A DNA stretch of 64,000 bases from Exiguobacterium alkaliphilum 12/1 (lineage in GTDB: Bacteria; Bacillota; Bacilli; Exiguobacteriales; Exiguobacteriaceae), in the NCBI RefSeq assembly GCF_000714435.1, contig NZ_JJMW01000064.1, positions 1 through 64,000 of the forward strand, in the 5' to 3' direction. Shown piece by piece: positions 18,163-26,194 of this stretch (the stretch's first letter is position 1; each line of letters opens with the position of its first letter). Under the pieces are notes generated by a model. That model saw only the letters and a program-made list of their open reading frames with translations. It was not told where the DNA came from and ran no database searches. Made by a program: the position numbers and the translations under genes.

Positions 18163-19020
18163 ATGGAGCAAGTAGTAGAGCCTGTACATACAGCGAAAGA
18201 AGTGAAGAAAGGCCGGGCTATCGTCGTGACGTCGGGGAAAGGTGGCGTCGGGAAGACGACGACGACCGCGAACCTCGGGACGGGTCTCGCATTGTCTGGA
18301 CATTCGGTCTGTCTCGTCGACACGGACATCGGTCTTCGGAACTTGGATATCGTGCTTGGACTCGACAACCGGAGCATCTATAACCTCGTCGACGTCATTA
18401 GCGGTCAATGCAAGCTGCATCAAGCGCTCGTCCGCGACAAGCGGTTCGAAGAGATGTACTTGCTCCCGGCCGCCCAGTCGAAAGACAAGACGTCGGTCCA
18501 ACCGGAACAAGTGAAAGAGATCATCGACCAGTTGAAGACGCAATATGACTTCGTGTTGATTGATTGCCCGGCCGGTATCGAGCAAGGCTTCATGAACGCC
18601 ATCGCCGGAGCGGACGAGGCCGTCGTCGTGACGACACCCGAGAAAGCGGCCGTCCAAGATGCGGACCGCATCATCGGGATGCTCGAGCAAGCCGAGCACG
18701 TCGCCGCACCGAAATTGATCGTCAACCGCGTCAAGAACCATCTCGTCGAATCGGGCGACATGCTCGACATCGATGACATCATGCGCATCTTGTCGATCGA
18801 CCTGCTCGGCGTCGTCGTCGATGACGAAGAAGTCATCGCCGCCGCGAACCGCGGGGTGCCGGTGACGATGAACCCGGACAATAACGCCGGACAAGCGTAC
18901 CGCAACATCACGCGTCGCATCCTCGGTGAATCGGTGCCACTCATGTCGATTCAGACGGAGAAAAAACCGGTCGGCTTCTGGACAAAGCTCATGATGAAAT
19001 TTGGAATGAAAAAAGCGTAA
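18163..19020 (+). CDS. minD: Septum site-determining ATPase MinD
   Basis: 285 residues. The deviant Walker A SGKGGVGKTT lies at 24-33, switch regions appear as VDTDIGLRNLDIVLG and VLIDCPAGIEQGF, and the C-terminal amphipathic membrane helix is FWTKLMMKFGMKK. MinD recruits MinC to the membrane. Start: ATG 18163 sits well behind AGAGAGGGTG, whereas GTG 18154 overlaps that site. This gives about 17 residues ahead of the usual MinD N-terminus; a GTG at codon 14 would remove most of them but has a weak site. Confidence 0.97.
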   Translation: MEQVVEPVHTAKEVKKGRAIVVTSGKGGVGKTTTTANLGTGLALSGHSVCLVDTDIGLRNLDIVLGLDNRSIYNLVDVISGQCKLHQALVRDKRFEEMYLLPAAQSKDKTSVQPEQVKEIIDQLKTQYDFVLIDCPAGIEQGFMNAIAGADEAVVVTTPEKAAVQDADRIIGMLEQAEHVAAPKLIVNRVKNHLVESGDMLDIDDIMRILSIDLLGVVVDDEEVIAAANRGVPVTMNPDNNAGQAYRNITRRILGESVPLMSIQTEKKPVGFWTKLMMKFGMKKA

Positions 19021-19042
19021 AGGCAACGAAAGTTGCCTTTTT
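19019..19042 (+). terminator. Terminator of mreBCD-minCD
   Basis: AAAGGCAAC-GAA-AGTTGCCTTTTTG, beginning at the minD stop codon. Confidence 0.85.
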
Positions 19043-19063
19043 GTGTCGAAAGGAGAGCGAACT

Positions 19064-20386
19064 ATGAAACTCATCTATGAACGGACCCCATCCATCGAGA
19101 GGGCGATGCTCGTCGACGGGGAGCGGTTGCTCGAAGTCGAAGAGCGCTTCCTCGACCAACTCGCCGTCGGCACAATCGTCGAGGCGGCGGTCGAACGGAT
19201 TCATCCATCGCTCGGGGCCGCGTTTTTGACCGACGGCGCGACGACGTTCTTCCTCCCGATCGCCGAGACGCTGAAGGCGCTCGCGTCGTACCCGGACGTC
19301 CCGACGATCGGTCAAGCGGCTGTCGTCGGCGAGAAACGGCTCGTTCAAGTGACGAAGGAAGGCATCAACGGCAAACATCATAAAGTGACGGAAAACATCC
19401 GCTTCGGCGGACGCTATCTCGTCTATTTCCCGTATGGACGACGTACACTTTATAGCCGGAAGCTCGACCTCGTCACACAAGACCGGTTGTCGAAAGTGTT
19501 CGATCTCGAGGAAGCGGAAGGGGTGCTCTTCCGGACCGAGTCGGGCCAGGCGAACCCTGAAGCGTTACGAGACGAGCTTGCGCGTCTGCGTGCCCGGGCC
19601 CAAGACGTCGCGTCCGCGCGTTTCGGACAAGACGAGCTGCTCTGTGAACAGTTCGCCCGGAAACATACGGTCGAATCGGTCACGACGAACGACGCCGAGG
19701 CGAAACGTCGTCTCGACCTACTTGAAATCCCGGTCGAGCGGTTCGTCGGCAAAGGCCGGATGAACGAGGCACGTCGGCTTGATGACGCGATTGCGAAGCT
19801 GACGAGCCGGGTCGTCTGGCTCGAAGGCGGGGCGTACGTCTTGATTGAACAAGTCGAGACGATGACCGTCATCGACGTCAACAGCGGCAAGAACGTCGCC
19901 GTCAAAGACAAAGGCCGGGCCGCCGACACGATTAACGAGGCGGCGCTCTATACGATTATGGAGCAACTCCGGCTACGCAACATCGGCGGCATGGTCGTCA
20001 TCGATTTTTTGCGCGGTTCAAAGGACGGACAAGCCCGGATTTTGAAAAAGATGAAGGAAGTCGGCGTCCGCGACCCGCGTCGCGTCGAAGTGTACGGTTT
20101 CACGAAGATGGGGTTGTTCGAACTGTCCCGAGAACGGACCGGCCGCTCGATTCAAGACCGGATGGTGCGGGACGGGCGTCCGTCGAAGCTCGCCGTCTTC
20201 TCAAAGCTTGAGCGTGACCTTCTCGATTTGACGGCGCATGAGGCCGTCGTCTTGGCGCTCCCGCCGAAATGGCAGGATGGGAAGTGGGATGCGTTCGGGC
20301 TTCAAATTTATTTCGTTGACGGGGAAGCAGAGATCGCCTTTTTCGGGACGGACGAGGAATGTCAAAATTTCGTACAACGTCGTTGA
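19064..20386 (+). CDS. rng: Ribonuclease G/E family protein
   Basis: 440 residues, typical of RNase G and shorter than RNase E. An N-terminal S1-like domain (VERIHPSLGAAFLTDG) is followed by the catalytic DNase I-like part with MTVIDVNSGKN and IGGMVVIDFLRGSKDGQ, whose aspartates bind the catalytic Mg. No Cys pair equivalent to the RNase E zinc link (CPxCxG) is seen in the expected place. The enzyme cuts single-stranded AU-rich RNA and matures rRNA ends. ATG 19064 follows AAAGGAGAG; an earlier in-frame start at 19043 lies in the minD terminator. In Bacillus this slot holds spoIVFA and spoIVFB. Its stop codon is part of the -35 box of the next promoter. Confidence 0.9.
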   Translation: MKLIYERTPSIERAMLVDGERLLEVEERFLDQLAVGTIVEAAVERIHPSLGAAFLTDGATTFFLPIAETLKALASYPDVPTIGQAAVVGEKRLVQVTKEGINGKHHKVTENIRFGGRYLVYFPYGRRTLYSRKLDLVTQDRLSKVFDLEEAEGVLFRTESGQANPEALRDELARLRARAQDVASARFGQDELLCEQFARKHTVESVTTNDAEAKRRLDLLEIPVERFVGKGRMNEARRLDDAIAKLTSRVVWLEGGAYVLIEQVETMTVIDVNSGKNVAVKDKGRAADTINEAALYTIMEQLRLRNIGGMVVIDFLRGSKDGQARILKKMKEVGVRDPRRVEVYGFTKMGLFELSRERTGRSIQDRMVRDGRPSKLAVFSKLERDLLDLTAHEAVVLALPPKWQDGKWDAFGLQIYFVDGEAEIAFFGTDEECQNFVQRR

Positions 20387-20412
20387 CAACGTTTGAACGA
20401 GAGTGGTATCAT
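20383..20412 (+). promoter_or_regulatory. Promoter of the rplU operon
   Basis: TTGACA (20383-20388), 18 bp, TATCAT (20407-20412). The TGA stop of rng (20384-20386) lies inside the -35 box. Transcription should start near 20419, at the beginning of the L21 leader. Confidence 0.75.
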
Positions 20413-20418
20413 CTATAA

Positions 20419-20520
20419 CGTTAGTTCGTTTGGAAGCACCCAAATGGCTACAACCGCACAGAACGGGTTGAAACGGTTTTGCCCTGCCCTGGATGGCGAG
20501 TCTGAGTTAAACAAGGAGGT
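20419..20520 (+). ncRNA. Ribosomal protein L21 leader
   Basis: The 100-nt untranslated leader of rplU has the features I know from the L21 leader family of Firmicutes (Rfam L21_leader): AAGCACCCAAATGGCTACAA, an ACCGCACAGAACGGGTTG hairpin and the conserved TTTTGCCCTGCC followed by GGATGGCGAGTCTG, ending just before the AAGGAGGTG ribosome site. It is thought to mediate feedback by a ribosomal protein. Recognition is from memory of the consensus, not from a covariance search. Confidence 0.75.
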
Positions 20521-20528
20521 GCACGTAT

Positions 20529-20837
20529 ATGTACGCAATCATCAAAACTGGTGGTAAGCAAATCAAAGTTGAAGCAGGTCAAGAGATCTACATCGAAAAA
20601 CTCGATGCTGATGTCGAGGGTACTGTAGAATTCGGTGAAGTTCTTTTCGTTGGTGGTGACGATGTTAAAGTCGGAGCTCCACTCGTAGAGGGCGCTAAAG
20701 TCGTCGCAACTGTCGTTAAACACGGTCGCGCGAAGAAGATCACTGTCTTCAAAATGAAAGCTAAGAAAAACTACCGTCGTAAGCAAGGTCACCGTCAGCC
20801 TTACACGAAAGTTCGCATCGAGAAAATCGAAGCGTAA
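20529..20837 (+). CDS. rplU: 50S ribosomal protein L21
   Basis: 102 residues, the full length of bL21. It begins [20 protein letters not shown] and ends with the basic [19 protein letters not shown], both diagnostic. It binds 23S rRNA together with L20. Codon choice shifts to T-ending codons such as GTT and GCT, as usual for highly expressed genes in this genome. ATG 20529 follows AAGGAGGTG. First gene of rplU-prp-rpmA. Confidence 0.98.
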   Translation: MYAIIKTGGKQIKVEAGQEIYIEKLDADVEGTVEFGEVLFVGGDDVKVGAPLVEGAKVVATVVKHGRAKKITVFKMKAKKNYRRKQGHRQPYTKVRIEKIEA

Positions 20838-20840
20838 GCT

Positions 20841-21176
20841 ATGATTCGAGTAATGGTCAGACGAGACGAGACGAAGTCGATTCGTTCCGTTGAAGTGACA
20901 GGTCACGCCAACTTTGCTGAACCCGGTTCTGACTTAGTGTGTGCCGGCGTTTCCGCCATCATCTTTGGGGCGTATAACGCGGTCGAGGTACTCGCAGGTC
21001 AGTCGCTTCTCGTAGAAATGGCAGACAAAACAGAGGGTGGTTACTTTTATGTCGAGACGTATCCTGATTTATCGCCGGAGGATATGACTCGCACCCAGCT
21101 GTTACTAGAAGGGATGCTCGTGCAACTAGACACGGTCGCCCAAAGTTACGGTGATTATATCCAAATTGAACAATAG
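20841..21176 (+). CDS. prp: Ribosomal-processing cysteine protease Prp
   Basis: 111 residues. The catalytic pair is visible as His22 in VTGHANFA and Cys34 in DLVCAGVSA, the same positions as in Staphylococcus Prp. It removes the N-terminal extension of L27, which would otherwise block the peptidyl transferase centre. The gene lies between rplU and rpmA, 3 nt after the former, the usual order in Firmicutes. The substrate with a matching cleavage site is the next gene. There is no strong Shine-Dalgarno site, so it probably depends on translation of rplU. Confidence 0.96.
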   Translation: MIRVMVRRDETKSIRSVEVTGHANFAEPGSDLVCAGVSAIIFGAYNAVEVLAGQSLLVEMADKTEGGYFYVETYPDLSPEDMTRTQLLLEGMLVQLDTVAQSYGDYIQIEQ

Positions 21177-21188
21177 GAGGTGGACCTC

Positions 21189-21470
21189 ATGTTACAATTG
21201 AACCTTCAGTTCTTCGCATCGAAAAAGGGAGTAGGATCGACTAAAAACGGTCGTGACTCGATTTCGAAACGCCTCGGCGCTAAACGCGCTGACGGACAGA
21301 CTGTTTCAGCTGGATCAATCCTCTACCGTCAACGCGGTACGAAGATTCACCCAGGTGAAAACGTCGGCCGTGGTGGCGACGACACATTGTTTGCTAAAGT
21401 TGACGGCGTAGTACGCTTCGAGCGTCTTGGTCGCGACAAGAAACAAGTGAGCGTTTACCCAGTTGCGTAA
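21189..21470 (+). CDS. rpmA: 50S ribosomal protein L27
   Basis: 93 residues from ATG 21189, 6 nt behind AGGAGGTGG; the GTG at 21180 falls inside that site and is not used. The N-terminus [21 protein letters not shown] carries the 9-residue extension cut by Prp after the Phe-Phe pair. The remainder is a normal bL27 with [16 protein letters not shown] and [16 protein letters not shown]. The processed N-terminus reaches the peptidyl transferase centre. It shares one operon with its protease. Confidence 0.98.
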   Translation: MLQLNLQFFASKKGVGSTKNGRDSISKRLGAKRADGQTVSAGSILYRQRGTKIHPGENVGRGGDDTLFAKVDGVVRFERLGRDKKQVSVYPVA

Positions 21471-21484
21471 GTAGAACCACGCAG

Positions 21485-21521
21485 AAGACTCTAGCCACTT
21501 ATTTGGTTAGAGTCTTTTTTT
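21485..21521 (+). terminator. Terminator after rpmA
   Basis: AAGACTCTA-N14-TAGAGTCTT followed by seven T residues. Genes downstream (Spo0B-like, obg) are therefore partly separated from the ribosomal operon. Confidence 0.85.
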
Positions 21522-21536
21522 CTAGGAGAGGATCAA

Positions 21537-21977
21537 ATGGACTCACAAGAAGCACTGAAACTCGTATCGACCGTCCGTCACGAATGGATGAATCGGCTTC
21601 AGATGATCTCTTTGTATGCGGCGCTCGAACCTGATAAACTCGAGGGGTTGTACGAGCGATATCGTCAGCACGCCGACGAAGAGAGTGCGCTCATTCGGTT
21701 GAACGTACCGGCGACGAGTCTCGTCGTCATTCAAGCGAATTGGGAAGGGCGGTTGACCTATTCGGTATCGACCGACCGCGTATCGTTAGACGATGCGTGC
21801 GTGGCGGACAAGCTCGTCCGTCTTCTGTCAGGAACGGATGGACCGATTCATGTGACGTTCACGGACGGACTGACGGTGCGCGTCTTCGGCAACGTGCCGG
21901 AAGGCGTGTTCACGCCAGAGGAAGTGTACGAACAGACCGTAGAATGTTCTACGTTTCGTTTAAAGGAGGGGAATTAA
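21537..21977 (+). CDS. Spo0B-like phosphotransferase domain protein
   Basis: 146 residues. The N-terminal segment STVRHEWMNRLQMISLYAAL closely resembles the helical-hairpin motif of Spo0B, whose His in RHDWMNKLQ is phosphorylated by Spo0F. The His, Trp and Asn-x-Leu-Gln are kept. A later patch VVIQANWEGRLTYSV also fits the start of the Spo0B C-terminal ATPase-like domain, but the whole protein is about 45 residues shorter than Bacillus Spo0B. It lies between rpmA and obg, exactly where spo0B lies in Bacillus, and its stop is directly followed by the obg ATG. A site CTAGGAGAGG precedes ATG 21537. The role outside sporulation is unknown; assignment is by motif plus synteny. Confidence 0.75.
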   Translation: MDSQEALKLVSTVRHEWMNRLQMISLYAALEPDKLEGLYERYRQHADEESALIRLNVPATSLVVIQANWEGRLTYSVSTDRVSLDDACVADKLVRLLSGTDGPIHVTFTDGLTVRVFGNVPEGVFTPEEVYEQTVECSTFRLKEGN

Positions 21978-23267
21978 ATGTTTGTCGATCAGGTTAATAT
22001 TTTTGTAAAAGCTGGAGACGGCGGTAAAGGGATGGTCGCATTCCGCCGCGAGAAGTATGTCCCGGACGGAGGCCCTGCCGGCGGTGACGGTGGTCACGGT
22101 GGCGACGTCATTTTTGAAGTGGAAGAAGGGTTGCGTACGCTCGTCGACTTCCGTTTCTCGAAAAAATTCATCGCCTCAAACGGTGAAAAAGGCATGTCGA
22201 AAGGGATGCACGGACGTCGCGCGAAGCCGCTCGTCGTCAAAGTCCCACCAGGCACAATCGTCTTTGACGCGGCGACGGATACCGTCATCGCCGATTTGAC
22301 GGAGCACGGCCAACGCGCCACGATTGCCAAAGGCGGTCGCGGTGGACGCGGGAACTGTCGCTTTGCGACGCCGGCCAACCCGGCACCAGAGATTGCCGAG
22401 AACGGGGAACCAGGACAAGAGCGCGAACTTCGCCTCGAGTTGAAACTCCTCGCGGACGTCGGCCTCGTCGGCTTCCCATCAGTCGGGAAATCGACACTGT
22501 TGTCGGTCGTCTCGTCGGCACGCCCGAAAATCGGCGCGTACCACTTCACGACGATCACACCGAACCTCGGTGTCGTCAAGACGGCAGATGACCGTGACTT
22601 CGTCATGGCCGATCTTCCTGGACTCATCGAAGGGGCGAGCCAAGGCGTCGGCCTCGGTCACCAGTTCCTCCGTCACATCGAACGGACGAAAGTCATCGTC
22701 CACATGATCGATATGAGCGGCATGGAAGGGCGCGACCCGTTCGAAGACTACACGACAATCAACCGGGAGCTCGAGTCGTACAACTTACGCCTCCTCGAGC
22801 GTCCACAAATCGTCGTCGCCAACAAGATGGACATGCCGGATGCAGAAGAGCATCTCGCCGAGTTCCAACAAAAAGTCGGTGATGACGTCAAAGTATTCCC
22901 GATTTCAGCGCTCGCGAAAGAAGGACTTCGCAATCTGCTTATCGAAGTAGCTAACCTTGTGGATGCTACGCCTGAGTTCCCACTCGAAGAGCTCGAAGAG
23001 AAGACTGCGACACCGCGCGTCGTCTATCGTTATGAGAAGGAAGAGAAAGGGTATCAAATCAACATCGATGAGTACGATCGCTTCGTCATCACGGGGCCAC
23101 GCATCGAGAAGCTCTTCAAGATGACGAACTTCGACCACGACGAGTCAATCAAACGATTCGCCCGTCAGATGCGTCAGATGGGAATCGACGACGATCTCCG
23201 CAAACTCGGTGCCGAAGATGGCAGCGTCGTAGCGATTCTCGACTTCGAGTTCGAGTTCGTCGAATAA
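21978..23267 (+). CDS. obg: GTPase Obg
   Basis: 429 residues with three domains. The glycine-rich Obg fold (residues 1-158) has [10 protein letters not shown] and [10 protein letters not shown]. The G domain has G1 GFPSVGKST near 165, G3 [10 protein letters not shown] near 212 and G4 NKMD near 282. The C-terminal OCT domain follows from about 345. Obg is an essential GTPase that monitors 50S assembly and ppGpp. ATG 21978 adjoins the preceding stop and follows AAAGGAGGGG. Confidence 0.98.
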   Translation: MFVDQVNIFVKAGDGGKGMVAFRREKYVPDGGPAGGDGGHGGDVIFEVEEGLRTLVDFRFSKKFIASNGEKGMSKGMHGRRAKPLVVKVPPGTIVFDAATDTVIADLTEHGQRATIAKGGRGGRGNCRFATPANPAPEIAENGEPGQERELRLELKLLADVGLVGFPSVGKSTLLSVVSSARPKIGAYHFTTITPNLGVVKTADDRDFVMADLPGLIEGASQGVGLGHQFLRHIERTKVIVHMIDMSGMEGRDPFEDYTTINRELESYNLRLLERPQIVVANKMDMPDAEEHLAEFQQKVGDDVKVFPISALAKEGLRNLLIEVANLVDATPEFPLEELEEKTATPRVVYRYEKEEKGYQINIDEYDRFVITGPRIEKLFKMTNFDHDESIKRFARQMRQMGIDDDLRKLGAEDGSVVAILDFEFEFVE

Positions 23268-23300
23268 TCTTTTCAATTAGGAACGGAGTGTGAAGTACAC

Positions 23301-24575
23301 GTGGACCCTGTGCCCTCGTCTAGTTTAATTCTTTATGCAGTACTGATTCTATTGTCAGCCTTCTTCTCGTCAGCGGAAACCGCGCTCTCGAGTGTGAACC
23401 GCGTCCGCATGATTCGCATGGCGGAAGATGGGGACAAGGCCGCCAAGCGCGTCTTGCATCTCGTCGACCGGTTCGACGACACGCTCTCGACGATTCTCGT
23501 CGGGAACAACGTCGTCAACATCGGCTCGGCGACGGTCGCGACGGCGATCGCGACATCCATCTTCAGCGGCGGGACGGGCCTGCTCATCTCGACGTTCGCG
23601 ACGACGGTGCTCATCTTGATTTTCGGTGAGATTCTCCCGAAATCGCTCGCCAAGGAGTTCGCCGAGAAATACTCGCTTCTCATTAGCGGGATTCTCATCT
23701 TCTTGGTGAAGGTGTTGAAGCCGATCACTATCCTCTTCACGGGACTGAAGCGTCTGACGCTTCGTGTCATCGGGATGAAGGACAAAGAGCCGTCCGTGAC
23801 GGAAGAAGAGCTGAAAGTGCTCGTCGATATGGGGGAAGAGGAAGGGGTGCTCGGGGAGACCGAGGCCGAGCTCGTGCACAGCGCCTTCGCGTTCAACGAC
23901 ATCACAGTCGATGACGTGTTGACGCCGCGCATCGACATCCTTGCCGTCGATATCGATGATTCGCTTGAAGAAATCAAACAAACCATTTTCAGTGGCGGGC
24001 ATTCGCGCCTGCCGGTCTATAAAGATTCAATCGATAACGTCATCGGCGTACTGTCCGAGCGGGATTTCCTCCGCTCGATGGTACGCGAGGAAGTGACGGA
24101 CGTCCGGGCGCTCATCCGACCGCTCACGTACGTCTCGCCTCAGACGAAATTGATTGAGCTGCTCCCGATCTTGCAGCAAAAGCAGTCGCATATGGCGATT
24201 GTGCTCGATGAGTTCGGGGGGACGGCCGGTCTCATCACGCTCGAGGACATGCTCGAGGAGCTCGTCGGCGACATTTGGGACGAGCACGACGAATCGGTCG
24301 TCTACTTGCGACGCCTCCGTGAAGGCGTGTACGAATGTATGGCCGACATGGACGTCGATGAGTTCGCCGAAGAGATGGGCATTAAAGAACCTGAAATAGA
24401 CTCGAATACGATGGGAGGATGGTTCGTCGAATTGCTCGGCGACATCCCGGAGAAAGGGGCGCGTGTCACGTATGAGGACATGACGTTCACTGTTCTCCAC
24501 GTCGAAAAACGCCGTGTGCGCAAGCTGTTGGTCGAAACGAACCAATCCGAGCCCGATCCGGCAGAAGAAGCATAA
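23301..24575 (+). CDS. CNNM/CorC-type transporter with CBS domains (HlyC family)
   Basis: 424 residues. A DUF21/CNNM membrane domain (about 1-190) has AFFSSAETALSSVNRVRM and the NNVVNIGSA motif with three to four helices. Two CBS domains follow (about 205-330), with LTPRIDILAVD, GHSRLPVYKDSIDNVIGVL and LDEFGGTAGLITLEDMLEELVGDI. A CorC-HlyC domain closes the protein. Family members move or sense Mg or Co; the haemolysin name is historical. The start is GTG 23301 behind GGAGTG at slightly long spacing. It stands alone between obg and a bidirectional terminator. Confidence 0.92.
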   Translation: MDPVPSSSLILYAVLILLSAFFSSAETALSSVNRVRMIRMAEDGDKAAKRVLHLVDRFDDTLSTILVGNNVVNIGSATVATAIATSIFSGGTGLLISTFATTVLILIFGEILPKSLAKEFAEKYSLLISGILIFLVKVLKPITILFTGLKRLTLRVIGMKDKEPSVTEEELKVLVDMGEEEGVLGETEAELVHSAFAFNDITVDDVLTPRIDILAVDIDDSLEEIKQTIFSGGHSRLPVYKDSIDNVIGVLSERDFLRSMVREEVTDVRALIRPLTYVSPQTKLIELLPILQQKQSHMAIVLDEFGGTAGLITLEDMLEELVGDIWDEHDESVVYLRRLREGVYECMADMDVDEFAEEMGIKEPEIDSNTMGGWFVELLGDIPEKGARVTYEDMTFTVLHVEKRRVRKLLVETNQSEPDPAEEA

Positions 24576-24578
24576 ACG

Positions 24579-24607
24579 AAAGGGACCTCCAGCCGGGGGT
24601 CCCTTTT
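24579..24607. terminator. Bidirectional terminator between convergent genes
   Basis: AAAGGGACCTCC-N4-GGGGGTCCCTTTT lies between the CNNM-type gene and the minus-strand NUDIX gene, with T runs on both strands. Confidence 0.85.
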
Positions 24608-24611
24608 GTCG

Positions 24612-25388
24612 TCAGACGGTAGGATGGCGCTCGACACGTTCGAGCAGCTCGTATGGGCGGACTTTGTAAATGGCGTGCGGCAAATACGTCGGGTCCATCG
24701 CGTCGAGGACGCGCATCTGGAAGTGCTCGCGTTTGATGTAATCCGAGATGTTCGACGCATCGATGTTGTAGAAGCCGACTTCTTGCGTCTCGCCCGGTTG
24801 CGGAGCGAGGTCGCCAGAGACGTATCGGGCCCGGAACGTGACACACAACACACGAGACGATACGTTCTGATAGATGCCCGTGATGCCTTCGACTTCAATC
24901 TCGGCCCCGGTCTCTTCCTTCACTTCACGATGGACGGCGTCGACGAGCGACTCGTGCTCTTCGACTTGACCGCCCGGCATCTCGTACGTGTCGTTCCGGT
25001 GCATATTTTGGACGAGGAGCACCTCGCCCGCATCGTTCGTGACGTAAGCGGTCACCGAGACGATGGTGCGCGGCGGCGTGTAATGGCCCGTCGGCATCAT
25101 GAACTCCTCGCTTGATTTGATATACAGGTCCTTCCCGAGCCGGGCCCGTTTCTTCATCGCCTCGCGGCGGAGCGAGCTCGCGCGGTAGTCCCGTTCGACT
25201 TGCTCGTAATGCTCGCGGTCGCGGTACTCCCAAAGCGCCATGACCTCGGTCTGGTCTTCGGTCACCCAACGGCCGACGAGCCGTGCGCCGTGCGATACCT
25301 GAATCGGATACAGGTATGTATGGAAAAATGACGTGAATTCTTCAAGACGTTCTGGGCGAATCGTATACGTTTTTCGACGATGGAACAT
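24612..25388 (-). CDS. NIPSNAP-like domain fused to a NUDIX hydrolase
   Basis: 258 residues. Residues 1-100 resemble a NIPSNAP / dimeric alpha-beta barrel domain (RRKTYTIRPERLEEFTSFF, RLVGRWVTE, VMALWEYRDREHYEQV). Residues 105-240 are a NUDIX domain with the complete box GQVEEHESLVDAVHREVKEETG, the pattern G-x5-E-x7-REUxEExG. NUDIX enzymes hydrolyse a diphosphate linked to another group; the substrate here is not predictable. ATG 25388 follows AAAGGAGG. It is a single-gene unit. The domain fusion is unusual to me; the NIPSNAP part is the less certain of the two. Confidence 0.85.
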   Translation of the reverse strand: MFHRRKTYTIRPERLEEFTSFFHTYLYPIQVSHGARLVGRWVTEDQTEVMALWEYRDREHYEQVERDYRASSLRREAMKKRARLGKDLYIKSSEEFMMPTGHYTPPRTIVSVTAYVTNDAGEVLLVQNMHRNDTYEMPGGQVEEHESLVDAVHREVKEETGAEIEVEGITGIYQNVSSRVLCVTFRARYVSGDLAPQPGETQEVGFYNIDASNISDYIKREHFQMRVLDAMDPTYLPHAIYKVRPYELLERVERHPTV

Positions 25389-25476
25389 GGTGATTCCTCC
25401 TTTGACGGTTGCCGTCTATTCGCGTGATGACTGCACGTTGACCTATTCGCCGCAGACGGGTGATTTCCCTCTATTC

Positions 25477-25515
25477 AAAAAGTCAGCTCGAGCGATGGCT
25501 CAAGCTGACTTTTTT
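25477..25515 (-). terminator. Terminator of the dedA-like gene
   Basis: AAAAAGTCAGCT/AGCTGACTTTTT with a 14-nt inner part, overlapping the last codons of the minus-strand DedA gene. The stem also has T residues on the plus strand. Confidence 0.75.
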
Positions 25516-26081
25516 AAGATGCTCGGATGGGACATGACGTAACGGACGCCGAAGAACAACAAAATCGCGAGGAGGACGTACGGGCCGAACCCGTGCATGA
25601 ACTCCCCGATCTGCCGCCAGTTGCTGCCGAGCATCAGCCCGACTTTGATGAAGACGAACGACCAGGCCGCGAAGACGATCGTCGTCACGACGAAGAACTT
25701 TCGGAACGACAAACGCATGACGCCGGCACTGATGGCGAACAGTTGCCGCCAAATCAAGCTCAGGCAGACGATCCAGGCGCCATATTTCTCGAACCACGCC
25801 TCCGCCTGCAGCTGCTTCTCCGGCTTGATGCGGAACGAGCGATACAGTTTCAACGCGACCGGGCGCCCGCCGTAGCGGCCGATCCAATATAAGCCGACCT
25901 GGCTCGTCACGAAGGTGGACCAGGCAAGTAGGAAGATGAAGAGGAACGACGCGTCAAGGGACCCGACGAGATAACCGCCGTAAGCGAGCACGAGCTCGTT
26001 CGGGATCAGTTGGATGAAGATGCCGAGCGGGATGCTGAACACACCGCAACCGACCAACAGTTGTTCGAGGAAATGCCACAT
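25500..26081 (-). CDS. DedA family membrane protein
   Basis: 193 residues with about five membrane segments. It shows DedA (SNARE-associated) family marks: FIQLIPNELVLAYGGYLVG near the N-terminus, the GRYGG motif in LYWIGRYGGRPVALK, and RQLFAISAGVMRLSFRKFF, which matches the family's R-x3-P-x-G-x-N-x-M-x-F region. Members are flippases for undecaprenyl phosphate or phosphatidylethanolamine, or act in membrane-potential homeostasis. The C-terminal codons form part of the terminator. A site AAAGGAGTG precedes ATG 26081. It is not clearly linked to its neighbours. Confidence 0.88.
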   Translation of the reverse strand: MWHFLEQLLVGCGVFSIPLGIFIQLIPNELVLAYGGYLVGSLDASFLFIFLLAWSTFVTSQVGLYWIGRYGGRPVALKLYRSFRIKPEKQLQAEAWFEKYGAWIVCLSLIWRQLFAISAGVMRLSFRKFFVVTTIVFAAWSFVFIKVGLMLGSNWRQIGEFMHGFGPYVLLAILLFFGVRYVMSHPSILKKSA

Positions 26082-26163
26082 GCCGCGTCACTCCTTTCTC
26101 AAATAAGTTAATAGGAAATCATACCCATCCATCAGTATACCGGACGGGACGAAAAAGCAAAAG

Positions 26164-26194
26164 AAAAGATGTCACAAAAACGTGACATCTTTTT
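26164..26194 (-). terminator. Terminator of nifS-niaR
   Basis: AAAAGATGTCAC-N6-GTGACATCTTTT, a perfect 12-bp stem starting at the niaR stop on the minus strand and followed by TTCTTTTG. Confidence 0.85.

Noticed and set aside
18103..19074. 323-codon open frame opposite minD
   Set aside because: Full overlap with minD, unusual composition, no ribosome site.
25527..25892. Plus-strand frame inside the dedA-like gene
   Set aside because: The minus-strand frame encodes a coherent membrane protein with DedA motifs; the plus frame is charged and featureless.
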